A DNA stretch of 36,123 nt from Cristatella mucedo (taxonomy: Eukaryota; Bryozoa; Phylactolaemata; Cristatellidae): contig WPIO01000497.1 in assembly GCA_009760855.2 (NCBI GenBank), positions 1-36,123 of the forward strand. The letters run 5' to 3'. This document shows positions 11,401 through 23,615 of this stretch, one piece after another. A program made the translations under genes and the position numbers. Numbering within the stretch: position 1 is the stretch's first letter; every line of letters begins with the position of its first letter. Under the pieces are notes generated by a model, which saw only the letters and a program-made list of their open reading frames with translations, did not search any database and was not told where the DNA came from.

Positions 11401-11649
11401 ACACGTTTCGCACAAAATCGCAGCAGATCACGGAATATGTAAAAACTTCAAATCTACATTTAGGAGCGTGCGCTGGCTGGCAGAAAAGTGCTGCACCTTG
11501 TTTTGAGCATTTCGCACTCGAAATAATACATTTCGCACGAGTTTGCAGCAGATCGCGGAATATCTAGAAAGTTTAAATCTACATATCGGAGCGTGTGCTG
11601 GCTAGCAGCAGAGTGCTGCACCATGTTTAAAGCATTTCGCACGTAAATA
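11401..11649 (+). repeat. Terminal T1-T2 pair of the first diverged block
   Basis: A T1 unit (cacaaaatcgc, gatcacgg, cagaaaagtg) followed by a T2 unit (gagtttgcag, aaagtttaaatc, ggctagcagc). After this the array returns to near-canonical units. The same T1-T2 pair closes the second block at 24855-25104 and follows the third 10-unit series at 29956-30203, so the block end is conserved. Confidence 0.88.
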
Positions 11650-11773
11650 ACACGTTTCGCACGAGTTCGCAGCAGATCGCGGAATATGTAGAAACTTCAA
11701 ATCTACATGTCGGAGCGTGCGCTGGCTGGCAGCAGAGTGCTGCACCATGTTTAAAGCATTTCGCACGTAAATA

Positions 11774-11839
11774 ACACGTTTCGCACGAGTTCGCAGCAGA
11801 TCGGGGAATATGTAGTTAAAAACATTTCGCACGTAAATA
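11774..11839 (+). repeat. Truncated monomer, 66 bp
   Basis: The unit runs normally to atatgtag and then joins ttaaaaacatttcgc, losing about 58 bp (unit positions near 43 to 101, including the right arm of the 9-bp inverted repeat and the whole second hairpin). The array continues in phase at 11840. Confidence 0.9.
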
Positions 11840-14800
11840 ACACGTTTCGCACGAGTTCGCAGCAGATCGCGGAATATGTAGAAACTTCAAATCTACATAT
11901 AGGAGCGTGCGCTGGCTGGCAGCAGCAGAGTGCTGCACCATGTTTAAAGCATTTCGCACGTAAATAACACGTTTCGCACGAGTTCGCAGCAGATCGCGGA
12001 ATATGTAGAAACTTCGAATCTACATATCGGAGCGTGCGCTGGCTGGCAGCAGAGTGCTGCACCATGTTTAAAGCATTTCGCACGTAAATAACACGTTTTC
12101 GCACGAGTTCGCAGCAGAACGCGGAATATGTAGAAACTTCGAATCTACATATCGGAGCGTGCGCTGGCTGGCAGCAGAGTGCAGCACGATGTTTAAAGCA
12201 TTTCTCTCGTAAATAACACACGTTTCGCACGAGTTCGCAGCAGATCGCGGAATATGTAGAAACTTCAAATCTACATATCGGAGCGTGCGCTGGCTGGCAG
12301 CAGAGTGCTGCACCTAGTTTTTAAAGCATTTCGCACGTAAATAACACGTTTCGCACGAGTTCGCAGCAGATCGCGGAATATGTAGAAACTTTCAAATCTA
12401 CATATCGGAGCGTGCGCTGGCTGGCAGCAGAGTGCTGCACCATGTTTAAAGCATTTCGCACGTAAATAACACGTTTCGCACGAGTTCGCAGCAGATCGCG
12501 GAATATGTAGAAACTTCAAATCTACATATCGGAGCGTGCGCTGGCTGGCAGCAGAGTGCTGCACCATGTTTAAAGCATTTCGCACGTAAATAACACGTTT
12601 CGCACGAGTTCGCAGCAGATCGCGGAATATGTAGAAACTTCGAATCTACATATCGGAGCGTGCGCTGGCTGGCAGCAGAGTGCTGCACCATGTTTAAAGC
12701 ATTTCGCACGTAAATAACACATTTCGCACGAGTTCGCAGCAGATCGCGGAAATATGTAGAAACATCAAATCTACATATCGGAGCGTGCGCTGGCTGGCAG
12801 CAGAGTGCTGCACCTGTTTTAAAGCATTTCGCACGTAAATAACACGTTTCGCACGAGTTTCGCAGCAGATCGCGGAATATGTAGAAACTTCAAAATCTAC
12901 ATATCGGAGCGTGCGCTGGCTGGCAGCAGAGTGCTGCACCATGTTTAAAGCATTTCGCACGTAAATAACACGTTTCGCACGAGTTCGCAGCAGATCGCGT
13001 AATATGTAGAAACTTCGAATCTACATATCGGAGCGTGTGCTGGCTGGCAGCAGAGTGCTGCACCATGTTTAAAGCATTTCGCACGTAAATAACACGTTTC
13101 GCACGAGTTCGCAGCAGATCGCGGAATATGTAGAAACTTCGAATCTACAATATCGGAGCGTGCGCTGGCTGGCAGCAGAGTGCTGCACCATGTTTAAAGC
13201 ATTTCGCACACGTAATAACACATTTCGCACGAGTTCGCAGCAGATCGCGGAATATCTAGAAAAGTTCAAATCTACATATCGGAGCGTGCGCTGGCTGGCA
13301 GCAGAGTGCTGCACCATGTTTAAAGCATTTCGCACGTAAATAACACGTTTCGCACGAGTTCGCAGCAGATCGCGGAATATGTAGAAACTTCGAATCTACA
13401 TATCGGAGCGTGTGCTGGCTGGCAGCAGAGTGCTGCACCATGTTTAAAGCATTTCGCACGTAAATAACACGTTTCGCACGAGTTCGCAGCAGATCGCGGA
13501 ATATGTAGAAACTTCAAATCTACATATCGGAGCGTGCGCTGGCTGGCAGCAGAGTGCTGCACCATGTTTAAAGCATTTCGCACGTAAATAACACGTTTCG
13601 CACGAGTTCGCAGCAGATCGCGGAATATGTAGAAACATCGAATCTACATATCGGAGCGTGCGCTGGCTGGCAGCAGAGTGCTGCACCATGTTTAAAGCAT
13701 TTCGCACGAAAATAACACGTTTCGCACGAGTTCGCAGCAGATCGCGGAATATGTAGAAACTTCAAATCTACATGTCGGAGCGTGCGCTGGCTGGCAGCAG
13801 AGTGCTGCACCATGTTTAAAGCATTTCGCACGTAAATAACACGTTTCGCACGAGTTCGCAGCAGATCGCGGAATATGTAGAAATTTCAAATCTACATTTA
13901 GGAGCGTGCGCTGGCTGGCAGCAGAGTGCTGCACCATGTTTAAAGCATTTCGCACGTAAATAACACGTTTTCGCACGAGTTCGCAGCAGATCGCGGAATA
14001 TTAGAAACTTCAAAAATCTACATGTCGGAGCGTGTGCTGGCTGGCAGCAGAGTGCTGCAACCATGTTTAAAGCATTTCGCACGTAAATAACACGTTTCGC
14101 ACGAGTTCGCAGCAGATCGCGGAATATGTAGAAACTTCAATCTACATTTCGGAGCGTGCGCTGGCTGGCAGCAGAGTGCTGCACCTTGTTTAAAGCATTT
14201 CGCACGTAAATAACACATTTCGCACGAGTTCGCAGCAGATCGCGGAATATCTAGAGAAAGTTCAAATCTGCATGTCGGAGCGTGCGCTGACTGGCAGCAG
14301 AGTGCTGCACCATGTTTAAAGAATTTCGCACGTAAATAACACGTTTCGCACGAGTTCGCACCAGATCGCGGAATATGTAGAAACTTCAAATCTACATATC
14401 GGAGCGTGTGCTGGCTGGCAGCAGAGTGCTGCACCATGTTTAAAGCATTTCGCACGTAAATAACACGTTTCGCACGAGTTCGCAGCAGATCGCGGAATAT
14501 GTAGAAACTTCAAATCTACATATCGGAGCGTGTGCTGGCTGGCAGCAGAGTGCTGCACCATGTTTAAAGCATTTCGCACGTAAATAACACGTTTCGCACG
14601 AGTTCGCAGCAGATCGCGGAATATGTAGAAACTTCGAATCTACATATCGGAGCGTGTGCTGGCTGGCAGCAGAGTGCTGCACCATGTTTAAAGCATTTCG
14701 CACGTAAATAACACGTTTCGCACGAGTTCGCAGCAGATCGCGGAATATGTAGAAACTTCAAATCTACATATCGGAGCGTGTGCTGGCTGGCAGCAGAGTG

Positions 14801-16082
14801 CTGCACCTTGTTTAAAGCATTTCGCACGTAAATAAACACGTTCCGCACGAGTTCGCACCAGATCGCGGAATATGGTAGAAACTTCAAATCTACATATCGG
14901 AGCGTGCTGCTGGCTGGCAGCAGAGTGCTGCACCATGTTTAAAGCATTTCGCACGTAAATAACACGTTTTCGCACGGAGTTTCGCAGCAGATCGCGGAAT
15001 ATGTAGAAACTTCAAATCTACATGTCGGAGCGTGCGCTGGCTGGCAGCAGAGTGCTGCACCTTGTTTAAAAGCATTTCGCACGTAAATAACACGTTTTGC
15101 ACGAGTTCGCAGCAGATCGCGGAATATGTAGAAACTTCGAATCTACATATCGGAGCGTGGGCTGGCTGGCAGCAGAGTGCTGCACCATGTTTAAAGCATT
15201 TCGCACGTAAATAACACGTTTCGCACGAGTTCGCAGCAGATCGCGGAATATGTAGAAACTTCAAATCTACATTTCGGAGCGTGCGCTGGCTGGCAGCAGA
15301 GTGCTGCACCTTGTTTAAAGCATTTCGCACGTAAATAACACGTTTCGCACGAGTTCGCAGCAGATCGCGGAATATGTAGAAACTTCAAATCTGCATGTCG
15401 GAGCGTGCGCTGGCTGGCAGCAGAGTGCTGCACCATGTTTAAAGCATTTCGCACGTAAATAACACGTTTCGCACGAGTTCGCAGCAGATCGCGGAATATG
15501 TAGAAACTTCGAATCTACATATCGGAGCGTGCGCTGGCTGGCAGCAGAGTGCTGCACCATGTTTAAAGCATTTCGCACGTAAATAACACGTTTTGCACGA
15601 GTTCGCAGCAGATCGCGGAATATCTAGAAACTTCAAATCTACATATCGGAGCGTGCGCTGGCTAGCAGCAGAGTGTTGCACCTTGTTTTGAGCATTTCGC
15701 ACGCACATAACACATTTCGCACGAGTTTGCAGCAGATCACGGAATATGTAGAAACTTCAAATCTACATATCGGAGCGTCCGCTGGCTGGCAGCAGAGTGC
15801 TGCACCATGTTTAAAGCATTTCGCACGTAAATAACACGTTTTGCACGAGTTTCGCAGCAGATCGCGGAATATGTAGAAACTTCGAATCTACATATCGGAG
15901 CGTGTGCTGGCTGGCAGCAGAGTGCTGCACCATGTTTAAAGCATTTCGCACGTAAATAACACGTTTCGCACGAGTTCGCAGCAGATCGCGGAATATGTAG
16001 AAACTTCAAATCTACATATCGGAGCGTGCGCTGGCTGGCAGCAGAGTGCTGCACCATGTTTAAAGCATTTCGCACGTAAATA

Positions 16083-16278
16083 ACACATTTCGCACGAGTT
16101 CGCAGCAGATCGCGGGAATATGTAGAAACTTTTAAATCTACATATCGGAGCGTGCGCTGGCTAAACACGTTTTCGCACGAGTTCGCAGCAGATCGCGGAA
16201 TATGTAGAAACTTCAAATCTACATTTCGGAGCGTGCGCTGGCTGGCAGCAGTTGTTTAAAGCATTTCGCACGTAAATA
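16083..16278 (+). repeat. Two adjacent shortened monomers
   Basis: The first unit (16083-16164, 82 bp) breaks after gcgctggct and joins directly to aaacacg, losing about 44 bp. The second (16165-16278, 114 bp) lacks about 11 bp, reading cagcagttgtttaaag where others read cagcagag followed by tgctgcacc. Two deletions in neighbouring units, both ending in the gctggcagcag region, suggest a local instability hot spot or one complex event. Confidence 0.88.
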
Positions 16279-17399
16279 ACACGTTTCGCACGAGTTCGCA
16301 GCAGATCGCGGAATATGTAGAAACTTCAAATCTACATATCGGAGCGTGTGCTGGCTGGCAGCAGAGTGCTGCACCATGTTTAAAGCATTTCGCACGTAAA
16401 TAACACGTTTCGCACGAGTTCGCAGCAGATCGCGGAATATGTAGAAACTTCAAATCTACATTTCGGAGCGTGCGCTGGCTGGCAGCAGAGTGCTGCACCT
16501 TGTTTAAAGCATTTCGCACTCGAATAACACATTTCGCACGAGTTCGCAGCAGATCGCTAAATATGTAGAAAGTTCAAATCTGCATGTCGGAGCGTGTGCT
16601 GGCTGGCAGCAGAGTGATGCACCATGTTTAAAGCAGTTCGCACGTAAATAACACGTTTCGCACGAGTTCGCAGCAGATCGCGGAATATGTAGAAACTTCG
16701 AATCTACATATCGGGAACGTGCGCTGGCTGGCAGCAGAGTGCTGCACCATGTTTAAAGCATTTCGCACGTAAATAACACGTTTCGCACGAGTTCGCAGCA
16801 GATCGCGGAATATGTAGAAACTTCAAATCTACATTTCGGAGCGTGCGCTGGCTGGCAGCAGAGTGCTGCACCATGTTTAAAGCATTTCGCACGTAAATAA
16901 CACATTTCGCACGAGTTTCGCAGCAGATCGCGGAATATGTAGAAACTTCAAATCTACATGTCGGAGCGTGTGCTGGCTGGCAGCAGAGTGCTGCACCATG
17001 TTTAAAGCATTTCGCACGTAAATAACACGTTTCGCACGAGTTCGCAGCAGATCGCGGAATATGTAGAAACTTCGAATCTACATATCGGAGCGTGTGCTGG
17101 CTGGCAGCAGAGTGCTGCACCATGTTTAAAGCATTTCGCACGTAAATAACACGTTTCGCACGAGTTCGCAGCAGATCGCGGAATATGTAGAAACTTCAAA
17201 TCTACATATCGGAGCGTGCGCTGGCTGGCAGCAGAGTGCTGCACCATGTTTTAAAGCATTTCGCACGTAAATAACACGTTTCGCACGAGTTCGCAGCAGA
17301 TCGCGGAATATGTAGAAACTTCGAATCTACATATCGGAGCGCGTGCGCTGGCTGGCAGCAGAGTGCTGCACCATGTTTAAAGCATTTCGCACGTAAATA

Positions 17400-17772
17400 A
17401 CACGTTTCGCACGAGTTCGCAGCAGATCGCGGAATATGTAGAAACTGAAAGTCTACATATCGAAGCGTGTGCTGGCTGGCAGCAGAGTGCTGCACCATGT
17501 TTAAAGCATTTCGCACGTAAATAACACGTTTCGCACAAGTTCGCAGCAGATCACGGAATATGTAGAAACTTCAAATCTACATTTAGGAGCGTGCACTGGC
17601 TGGAGGAAAAGTGCTGCACCTTGTTTTGAGCATTTCGCACTCGAATAATACATTTCGCACGAGTTCGCAGCAGATCGCGGAATATCTAGAAAGTTTCAAA
17701 TCTACATATCGGAGCGTGTGCTGGCTGGCAGCAGAGTGCTGCACCATGTTTAAAGCATTTCGCACGTAAATA
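17400..17772 (+). repeat. Isolated T15-T1-T2 relic
   Basis: Three successive units carry marks of T15 (aactgaaagtc, atcgaagcg), T1 (cacaagttcgc, gatcacgg, ggaaaagtgctg, ttgttttgagc) and T2 (aataatacattt, ctagaaagttt). This is the exact order found at the junction of the 15- and 10-unit series at 10037-10409 and near 23492-23863. It sits alone inside a homogeneous tract, so it looks like an older higher-order block mostly overwritten by homogenisation, or a small transplanted piece. Confidence 0.78.
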
Positions 17773-20139
17773 ACACGTTTCGCACGAGTTCGCAGCAGAT
17801 CGCGGAATATTTAAAACCTCAAATCTACATTTAGGAGCGTGCGCTGGCTGGCAGCAGAGTGCTGCACCATGTTTAAAGCATTTCGCACGTAAATAACACA
17901 TTTTCGCACGAGTTCGCAGCAGATCGCGGAATATCTAGAAACTTTAAATCTACATATCGGAGCGTGCGCTGGCTGGCAGCAGAGTGCTGCACCATGTTTA
18001 AAGCATTTCGCACGTAAATAACACGTTTCGCACGAGTTCGCAGCAGATCGCGGAATATGTAGAAACTTCGAATCTACATATCGGAGCGTGCGCTGGCTGG
18101 CAGCAGAGTGCTGCACCATGTTTAAAGCATTTCGCACGTAAATAACACGTTTCGCACGAGTTCGCAGCAGATCGCGGAATATGTAGAAAGTTTGAATCTA
18201 CATATCGGAGCGTGTGCTGGCTGGCAGCAGAGTGCTGCACCTTGTTTTGAGCATTTCGCACTCGAATAACACATTTCGCACGAGTTCGCAGCAGATCGCG
18301 GAATATCTAGAAAGTTCAAATCTACATTTAAGAGCGTGTGCTGGCTGGCAGCAGAGTGCTGCACCATGTTTAAAGCATTGCCCACGTAAATAACACGTTT
18401 CGCACAACTTCGCAGCACATCTCGGAATATGTAGAAACTTCAAATCTACATTTCGGAGCGTGTGCTGGCTGGCAGCAGAGTGCTGCACCTTGTTTAAAGC
18501 ATTTCGCACGTAAATAACACGTTTCGCACGAGTTCGCAGCAGATCGCGGAATATGTATCTAAAACTTCGAATCTACATATCGGAGCGTGCGCTGGCTGGC
18601 AGCAGAGTGCTGCACCTTGTTTAAAGCATTTCGCACGTAAATAACACGTTTCGCACGAGTTCGCAGCAGATCGCGGAATATGTAGAAACTTCAAATCTAC
18701 ATTTCGGAGCGTGTGCTGGCTGGCAGCAGAGTGCTGCACCATGTTTAAAGCATTTCGCACGTAAATAACACGTTTCGCACAAGTTCGCAGCAGATCGCGG
18801 AATATGTAGAAACTTCAAATCTACATGTCGGAGCGTGCGCTGGCTGGCAGCAGAGTGCTGCACCTTGTTTAAAGCATTTCGCACGTAAATAACACATTTC
18901 GCACGAGTTCGCAGCAGATCGCGGAATATGTAGAAACGTTCAAATCTACATGTCGGAGCGTGTGCTGGCTGGCAGCAGAGTGCTGCACCATGTTTAAATC
19001 ATTTCGCAAGTAAATAACACGTTTCGCACGAGTTCACGGCAGATCGCTGAATATGTAGAAAACTTCAAATCTACATATCGGAGCGTGTGCTGGCTGGCAG
19101 CAGAGTGCTGCACCATGTTTAAAGCATTTCGCACGTAAATAACACGTTTCGCACGAGTTCGCAGCAGATCGCGGAATATGTAGAAACTTCGAATCTACAT
19201 ATCGGAGCGTGTGCTGGCTGGCTGGCAGCAGAGTGCTGCACCATGTTTAAAGCATTTCGCACGTAAATAACACGTTTCGCACGAGTTCGCAGCAGATCGC
19301 GGAATATGTAGAAACTTCGAATCTACATATCGGAGCGTGCGCTGGCTGGCAGCAGAGTGCTGCACCATGTTTAAAGCATTTCGCACGTAAATAACACATT
19401 TCGCACGAGTTTCCAGCAGATCGCGGAATATGTAGAAAGTTCAAATCTACATATCGGAGCGTGTGCTGGCTGGCAGCAGAGTGCTGCACCATGTTTAAAG
19501 CATTTCGCACGTAAATAACACGTTTCGCACGAGTTCGCAGCAGATCGCGGAATATGTAGAAACTTCAAATCTACATATCGGAGCGTGCGCTGGCTGGCAG
19601 CAGAGTGCTGCACCATGTTTAAAGCATTTCGCACGTAAATAACACGTTTCGCACGAGTTCGCAGCAGATCGCGGAATATGTAGAAAGTTCAAATCTACAT
19701 ATCGGAGCGTGTGCTGGCTGGCAGCAGAGTGCTGCACCTTGTTTAAAGCATTTCGCACGTAAATAACACGTTTCGCACGAGTTCGCAGCAGATCGCGGAA
19801 TATGTAGAAAAGTTCAAATCTACATATCGGAGCGTGTGCTGGCTGGCAGCAGAGTGCTGCACCATGTTTTAAAGCATTTCGCACGTCAATAACACGTTTC
19901 GCACGAGTTCGCAGCAGATCGCGGAATATGTAGAAACTTCAAATCTACATATCGGAGCGTGCGCTGGCTGGCAGCAGAGTGCTGCACCATGTTTAAAGCA
20001 TTTCGCACGTAAATAACACGTTTCGCACGAGTTCGCAGCAGATCGCGGAATATGTAGAAACTTCAAATCTGCATGTCGGAGCGTGCGCTGGCTGGCAGCA
20101 GAGTGCTGCACCTGGTTTAAAGCATTTCGCACGTAAATA

Positions 20140-21756
20140 ACACGTTTCGCACTACTCCGCAGCAAATCGTGGAAAATCTAGAAACTTTGAAATCTACATA
20201 TCGGAGCGTGCGCTGGCTGGCAGCAGAGTGCTGCACCATGTTTAAAGCATTTCGCACGTAAATAACACATTTCGCACGAGTTCGCAGCAGATCGCGGAAT
20301 ATGTAGAAACATCGAATCTACATATCGGAGCGTGTGCTGGCTGGCAGCAGAGTGCTGCACCATGTTTAAAGCATTTCGCACGTAAATAACACGTTTCGCA
20401 CAAAATCGCAGCAGATCACGGAATATGTAAAAACTTCAAATCTACATTTGGGAGCGTGCGCTGGCTGGCAGCAGAGTGCTGCACCTTGTTTTGAGCATTT
20501 CGCACTCGAATAATACATTTCGCACGAGTTTGCAGCAGATCGCGGAATATGTAGAAACTTCGAATCTACATATCGGAGCGTGCGCTGGCTAGCAGCAGAG
20601 TGCTGCACCATGTTTAAAGCATTTCGCACGTAAATAACACGTTTCGCACGAGTTCGCAGCAGATCGCGGAATATGTAGAAACTTCAAATCTACATTTCGG
20701 AGCGTGCGCTGGCTGGCAGCAGAGTGCTGCACCTTGTTTAAAGCATTTCGCACTCTAATAACACATTTCGCACGAGTTCGCAGCAGATCGCGGAATATCT
20801 AGAAAGTTTAAATCTGCATTTCGGAGCGTGTGCTGGCTGGCAGCAGAGTGCTGCACCATGTTTAAAGCATTTCGCACGTAAATAACACGTTTCGCACGAG
20901 TTCGCAGCAGATCGCGGAATATGTAGAAACTTCAAATCTACATATCGGAGCGTGTGCTGGCTGGCAGCAGAGTGCTGCACCATGTTTAAAAGCATTTCGC
21001 ACGTAAATAACGCTTTTCGCACGAGTTCGCAGCAGATCGCGGAATATGTAGAAACATCGAATCTACATATCGGAGCGTGTGCTGGCTGGCAGCAGAGTGC
21101 TGCACCATGTTTAAAGCATTTCGCACGTAAATAACACGTTTCGCACAAGTTTCGCAGCAGATCGCGGAATATGTAGAAACTTCAAATCTACATTTCGGAG
21201 CGTGCGCTGGCTGGCAGAAGAGTGCTGCACACCTTGTTTAAAGCATTTCGCACTCGAATAATACATTTCGCACGAGTTCGCAGCAGATCGCTAAATATCT
21301 AGAAAGTTCAAATCTGCATGTCGGAGCGTGTGCTGGCTGGCAGCAGAGTGCTGCACCATGTTTAAAGCATTTCGCACGTAAATAACACGTTTCGCACGAG
21401 TTCGCAGCAGATCGCGGAATATGTAGAAACTTCGAATCTACATATCGGAGCGTGTGCTGGCTGGCAGCAGAGTGCTGCACCATGTTTAAAGCATTTCGCA
21501 CGTAAATAACACGTTTCGCACGAGTTCGCAGCAGATCGCGGAATATGTAGAAACTTCAAATCTACATTTAGGAGCGTGTGCTGGCTGGCAGCAGAGTGCT
21601 GCACCATGTTTAAAGCATTTCGCACGTAAATAACACATTTCGCACGAGTTCGCAGCAGATCGCTAAATATCTAGAAAGTTCAAATCTGCATGTCGGAGCG
21701 TGTGCTGGCTGGCAGCAAAGTGATGCACCATGTTTAAAGCATTTCGCACGTAAATA
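20140..21756 (+). repeat. Mixed variant units leading into the second diverged block
   Basis: The first three units (cactactccgcagcaaatc; aaacatcg; T1 at 20389-20512) repeat the last part of the 10-unit series plus its following T1. A chimeric unit follows at 20513, then near-canonical units mixed with T8-like units (tcgctaaatatc near 21291 and 21662). One unit near 21221 has gcacaccttg, a small insertion. No gene is visible. Confidence 0.82.
20513..20636 (+). repeat. Chimeric monomer T2/canonical/T2
   Basis: It begins like T2 (atacatttcgcacgagtttgcag), is canonical through the middle (atatgtagaaacttcgaatc, atatcggagcgtg), then has the T2 mark ggctagcagc, then canonical ctgcaccatg. It sits where T2 is expected, directly after T1. 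A short internal conversion tract from a canonical neighbour is the simplest reading. Confidence 0.72.
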
Positions 21757-23615
21757 ACACGTCTCGCACAAAATCGCAGCAGATCACGGAATATGTGAAA
21801 ACTTCAAATCTACATTTAGGAGCGTGCGCTGGCTGGCAGAAAAGTGCTGCACCTTGTTTTGAGCATTTCGCACTCGAATAATACATTTCGCACGAGTTTG
21901 CAGCAGATCGCGGAATATCTAGAAAGTTTAAATCTACATATCGAAGCGTGCGCTGGCTAGCAGCAGAGTGCTGTACCATGTTTAAAGCATTTCGCACGTA
22001 AATAACACATTTCGCACAAGTTCGCAGGAGATCGCGAAATATGGTAAAACTTCAAATCTACATTTCAGAGCGTGCTCTGGCTAGCAGCAGAGTGCTGTAC
22101 CTTGTTTTGAGCATTTCGGACTCGAATAACACATTTCGCACGAGTTCGCAGCAGATAGCGGAATATCTAGAAACTTCATATCTGCATGACGGAGCGTGGG
22201 CTGGCTAGCAGCAGACTGCTGCACCACGTTTAAAGCACTTTGGGCGTAAATAACACGTTTCGCACGAGTTCGCAGCAGATCGCTGAATATGTAGAAACTT
22301 TAAATCTGCATGTCGGAGCGTGCACTTGCTGGCAGCAGTGTGCTGCACCTTGTTTAAAGCATTTCGCACGTAAATAACACGTTTTGCACGAGTTCGCAGG
22401 AGATCGCGGAAAATGTAGAAACTTCGAATCTACATATAGGAGCGTGTGCTGGCTGGCAGCAGAGTGCTGCACCATGTTTAAAGCATTTCGCACGTAAATA
22501 ACGCGTTTCGCACGGGTTCGTAGCAGATCGCGGAATATGTAGAAACTTCAAATCTACATTTAGGAGCATGCACTGGCTGGCAGCAGAGTGCTGCACCTTG
22601 TTTTGAGATTTCGCACTCGAATGACACATTTCGCACGAGTTCGCAGCAGATCGCTAAATATCTAGAAAGTTCAAATCTGCATGTCGGAGCGTGTGCTGGC
22701 TGGCAGCAAAGTGATGCACCATGTTTAAAGCATTTCGCACGTAAATAACACGTTTTGCACGAGTTCGCAGCAGATTCCGGAATATGTAGAAACTTCGAAT
22801 CTACATATCGGAGCGTGAGCAGGCTGGCAGAAGAGTGCTGCACCTTGTTTAAAGCATTTCGCACGTAAATAACACGTTTCGCACAAGTTTGCAGGAGATC
22901 GCGGAATATGGTAAAACTTCAAATCTACATTTTAGAGCGTGCTCTGGCTGGCAGCAGAGTGCTGTACCTTGTTTTGAGCATTTCGGACTCGAATAACACA
23001 TTTCGCACGAGTTCGCAGCAGATCGCGGAATATCTAGAAAGTTCAAATCTGCAAGTCGGAGCGTGTGCTGGCTGGCAGCAAAGTGATGCACCATGTGTAA
23101 AGCATTTCGCACGTAAATAACACGTTTTGCACGAGTTCGCAGCAGATCGCGGAATATGTAGAAACATCGAATCTACATATCGGAGCGTGTGCTGGCTGGC
23201 AGCAGAGTGCTGCACCATGTTTAAAGCATTTCACACGTAAATAACACGTTTCGCGGAAGTTCGCAGCAGCTCGCGGAATATGTAGAAACTTCAAATCCAC
23301 ATTTAGGAGCGTGCGATGGCTGGCAGCAGACTGCTGCACCTTGTTTTGAGCATTTCGCTCTCGAATAACACATTTCGCACGAGTTCGCAGGAGATCGCGG
23401 AATATCTAGAAAGTTTAAATCAGCGTTTCGTATCGTGTGCTGGCTGGCAGCAGAGTGCTGCACCATGTATAAAGCATTTCGCACGTAAATAACACGTTTC
23501 GCACAATTTCGCAGCCGATCGCGGAATATGTAGAAACTGAAAGTCTACATATCGAAGCGTGTGCTGGTTGGCAGCAGAGTGCTGCACCATGTTTAAAGCA
23601 TTTCGCACGTAAATA
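21757..23615 (+). repeat. 15-monomer higher-order repeat, copy 2 (T1-T15)
   Basis: Fifteen units in 1,859 bp, in the same order as 8300-10160. Shared rare marks include cgtgctctggctagcag, gtgggctggctagcag, gcagactgctg, gcacttgctggcagcagtg, cggaaaatgtag, acgcgtttcgc, gcatgcactgg, cattttagagcg, cgcggaagttcgc with agctcgcgg, gtttcgtatcgtg and cagccgatc. Private changes include cactttgggcg in T4, tctctcgaata in T14 and a one-base deletion in T7 (gagatttcgc). It runs straight into the 10-unit series, as in copy 1. Confidence 0.93.

Larger units (their letters stand above)
11650..20139 (+). repeat. Satellite region 5: long homogeneous tract with small indels
   Basis: About 68 near-canonical units. 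Local indels include an added cag triplet (cagcagcagag near 11925), doubled ac (aacacacg near 12216), tagagaaag near 14253, gcgcgtgcg near 17340 and an extra ctgg (ggctggctggcag near 19212). Truncated units at 11774 and 16083 and a diverged relic at 17400-17772 are listed separately. Apart from these the tract shows nothing but the satellite. Confidence 0.9.

Noticed and set aside
8300-11649. Transposon or foreign insertion in the diverged block
   Set aside because: Every unit remains in the 124-bp register with satellite landmarks; there are no terminal repeats, target duplications or unique sequence.
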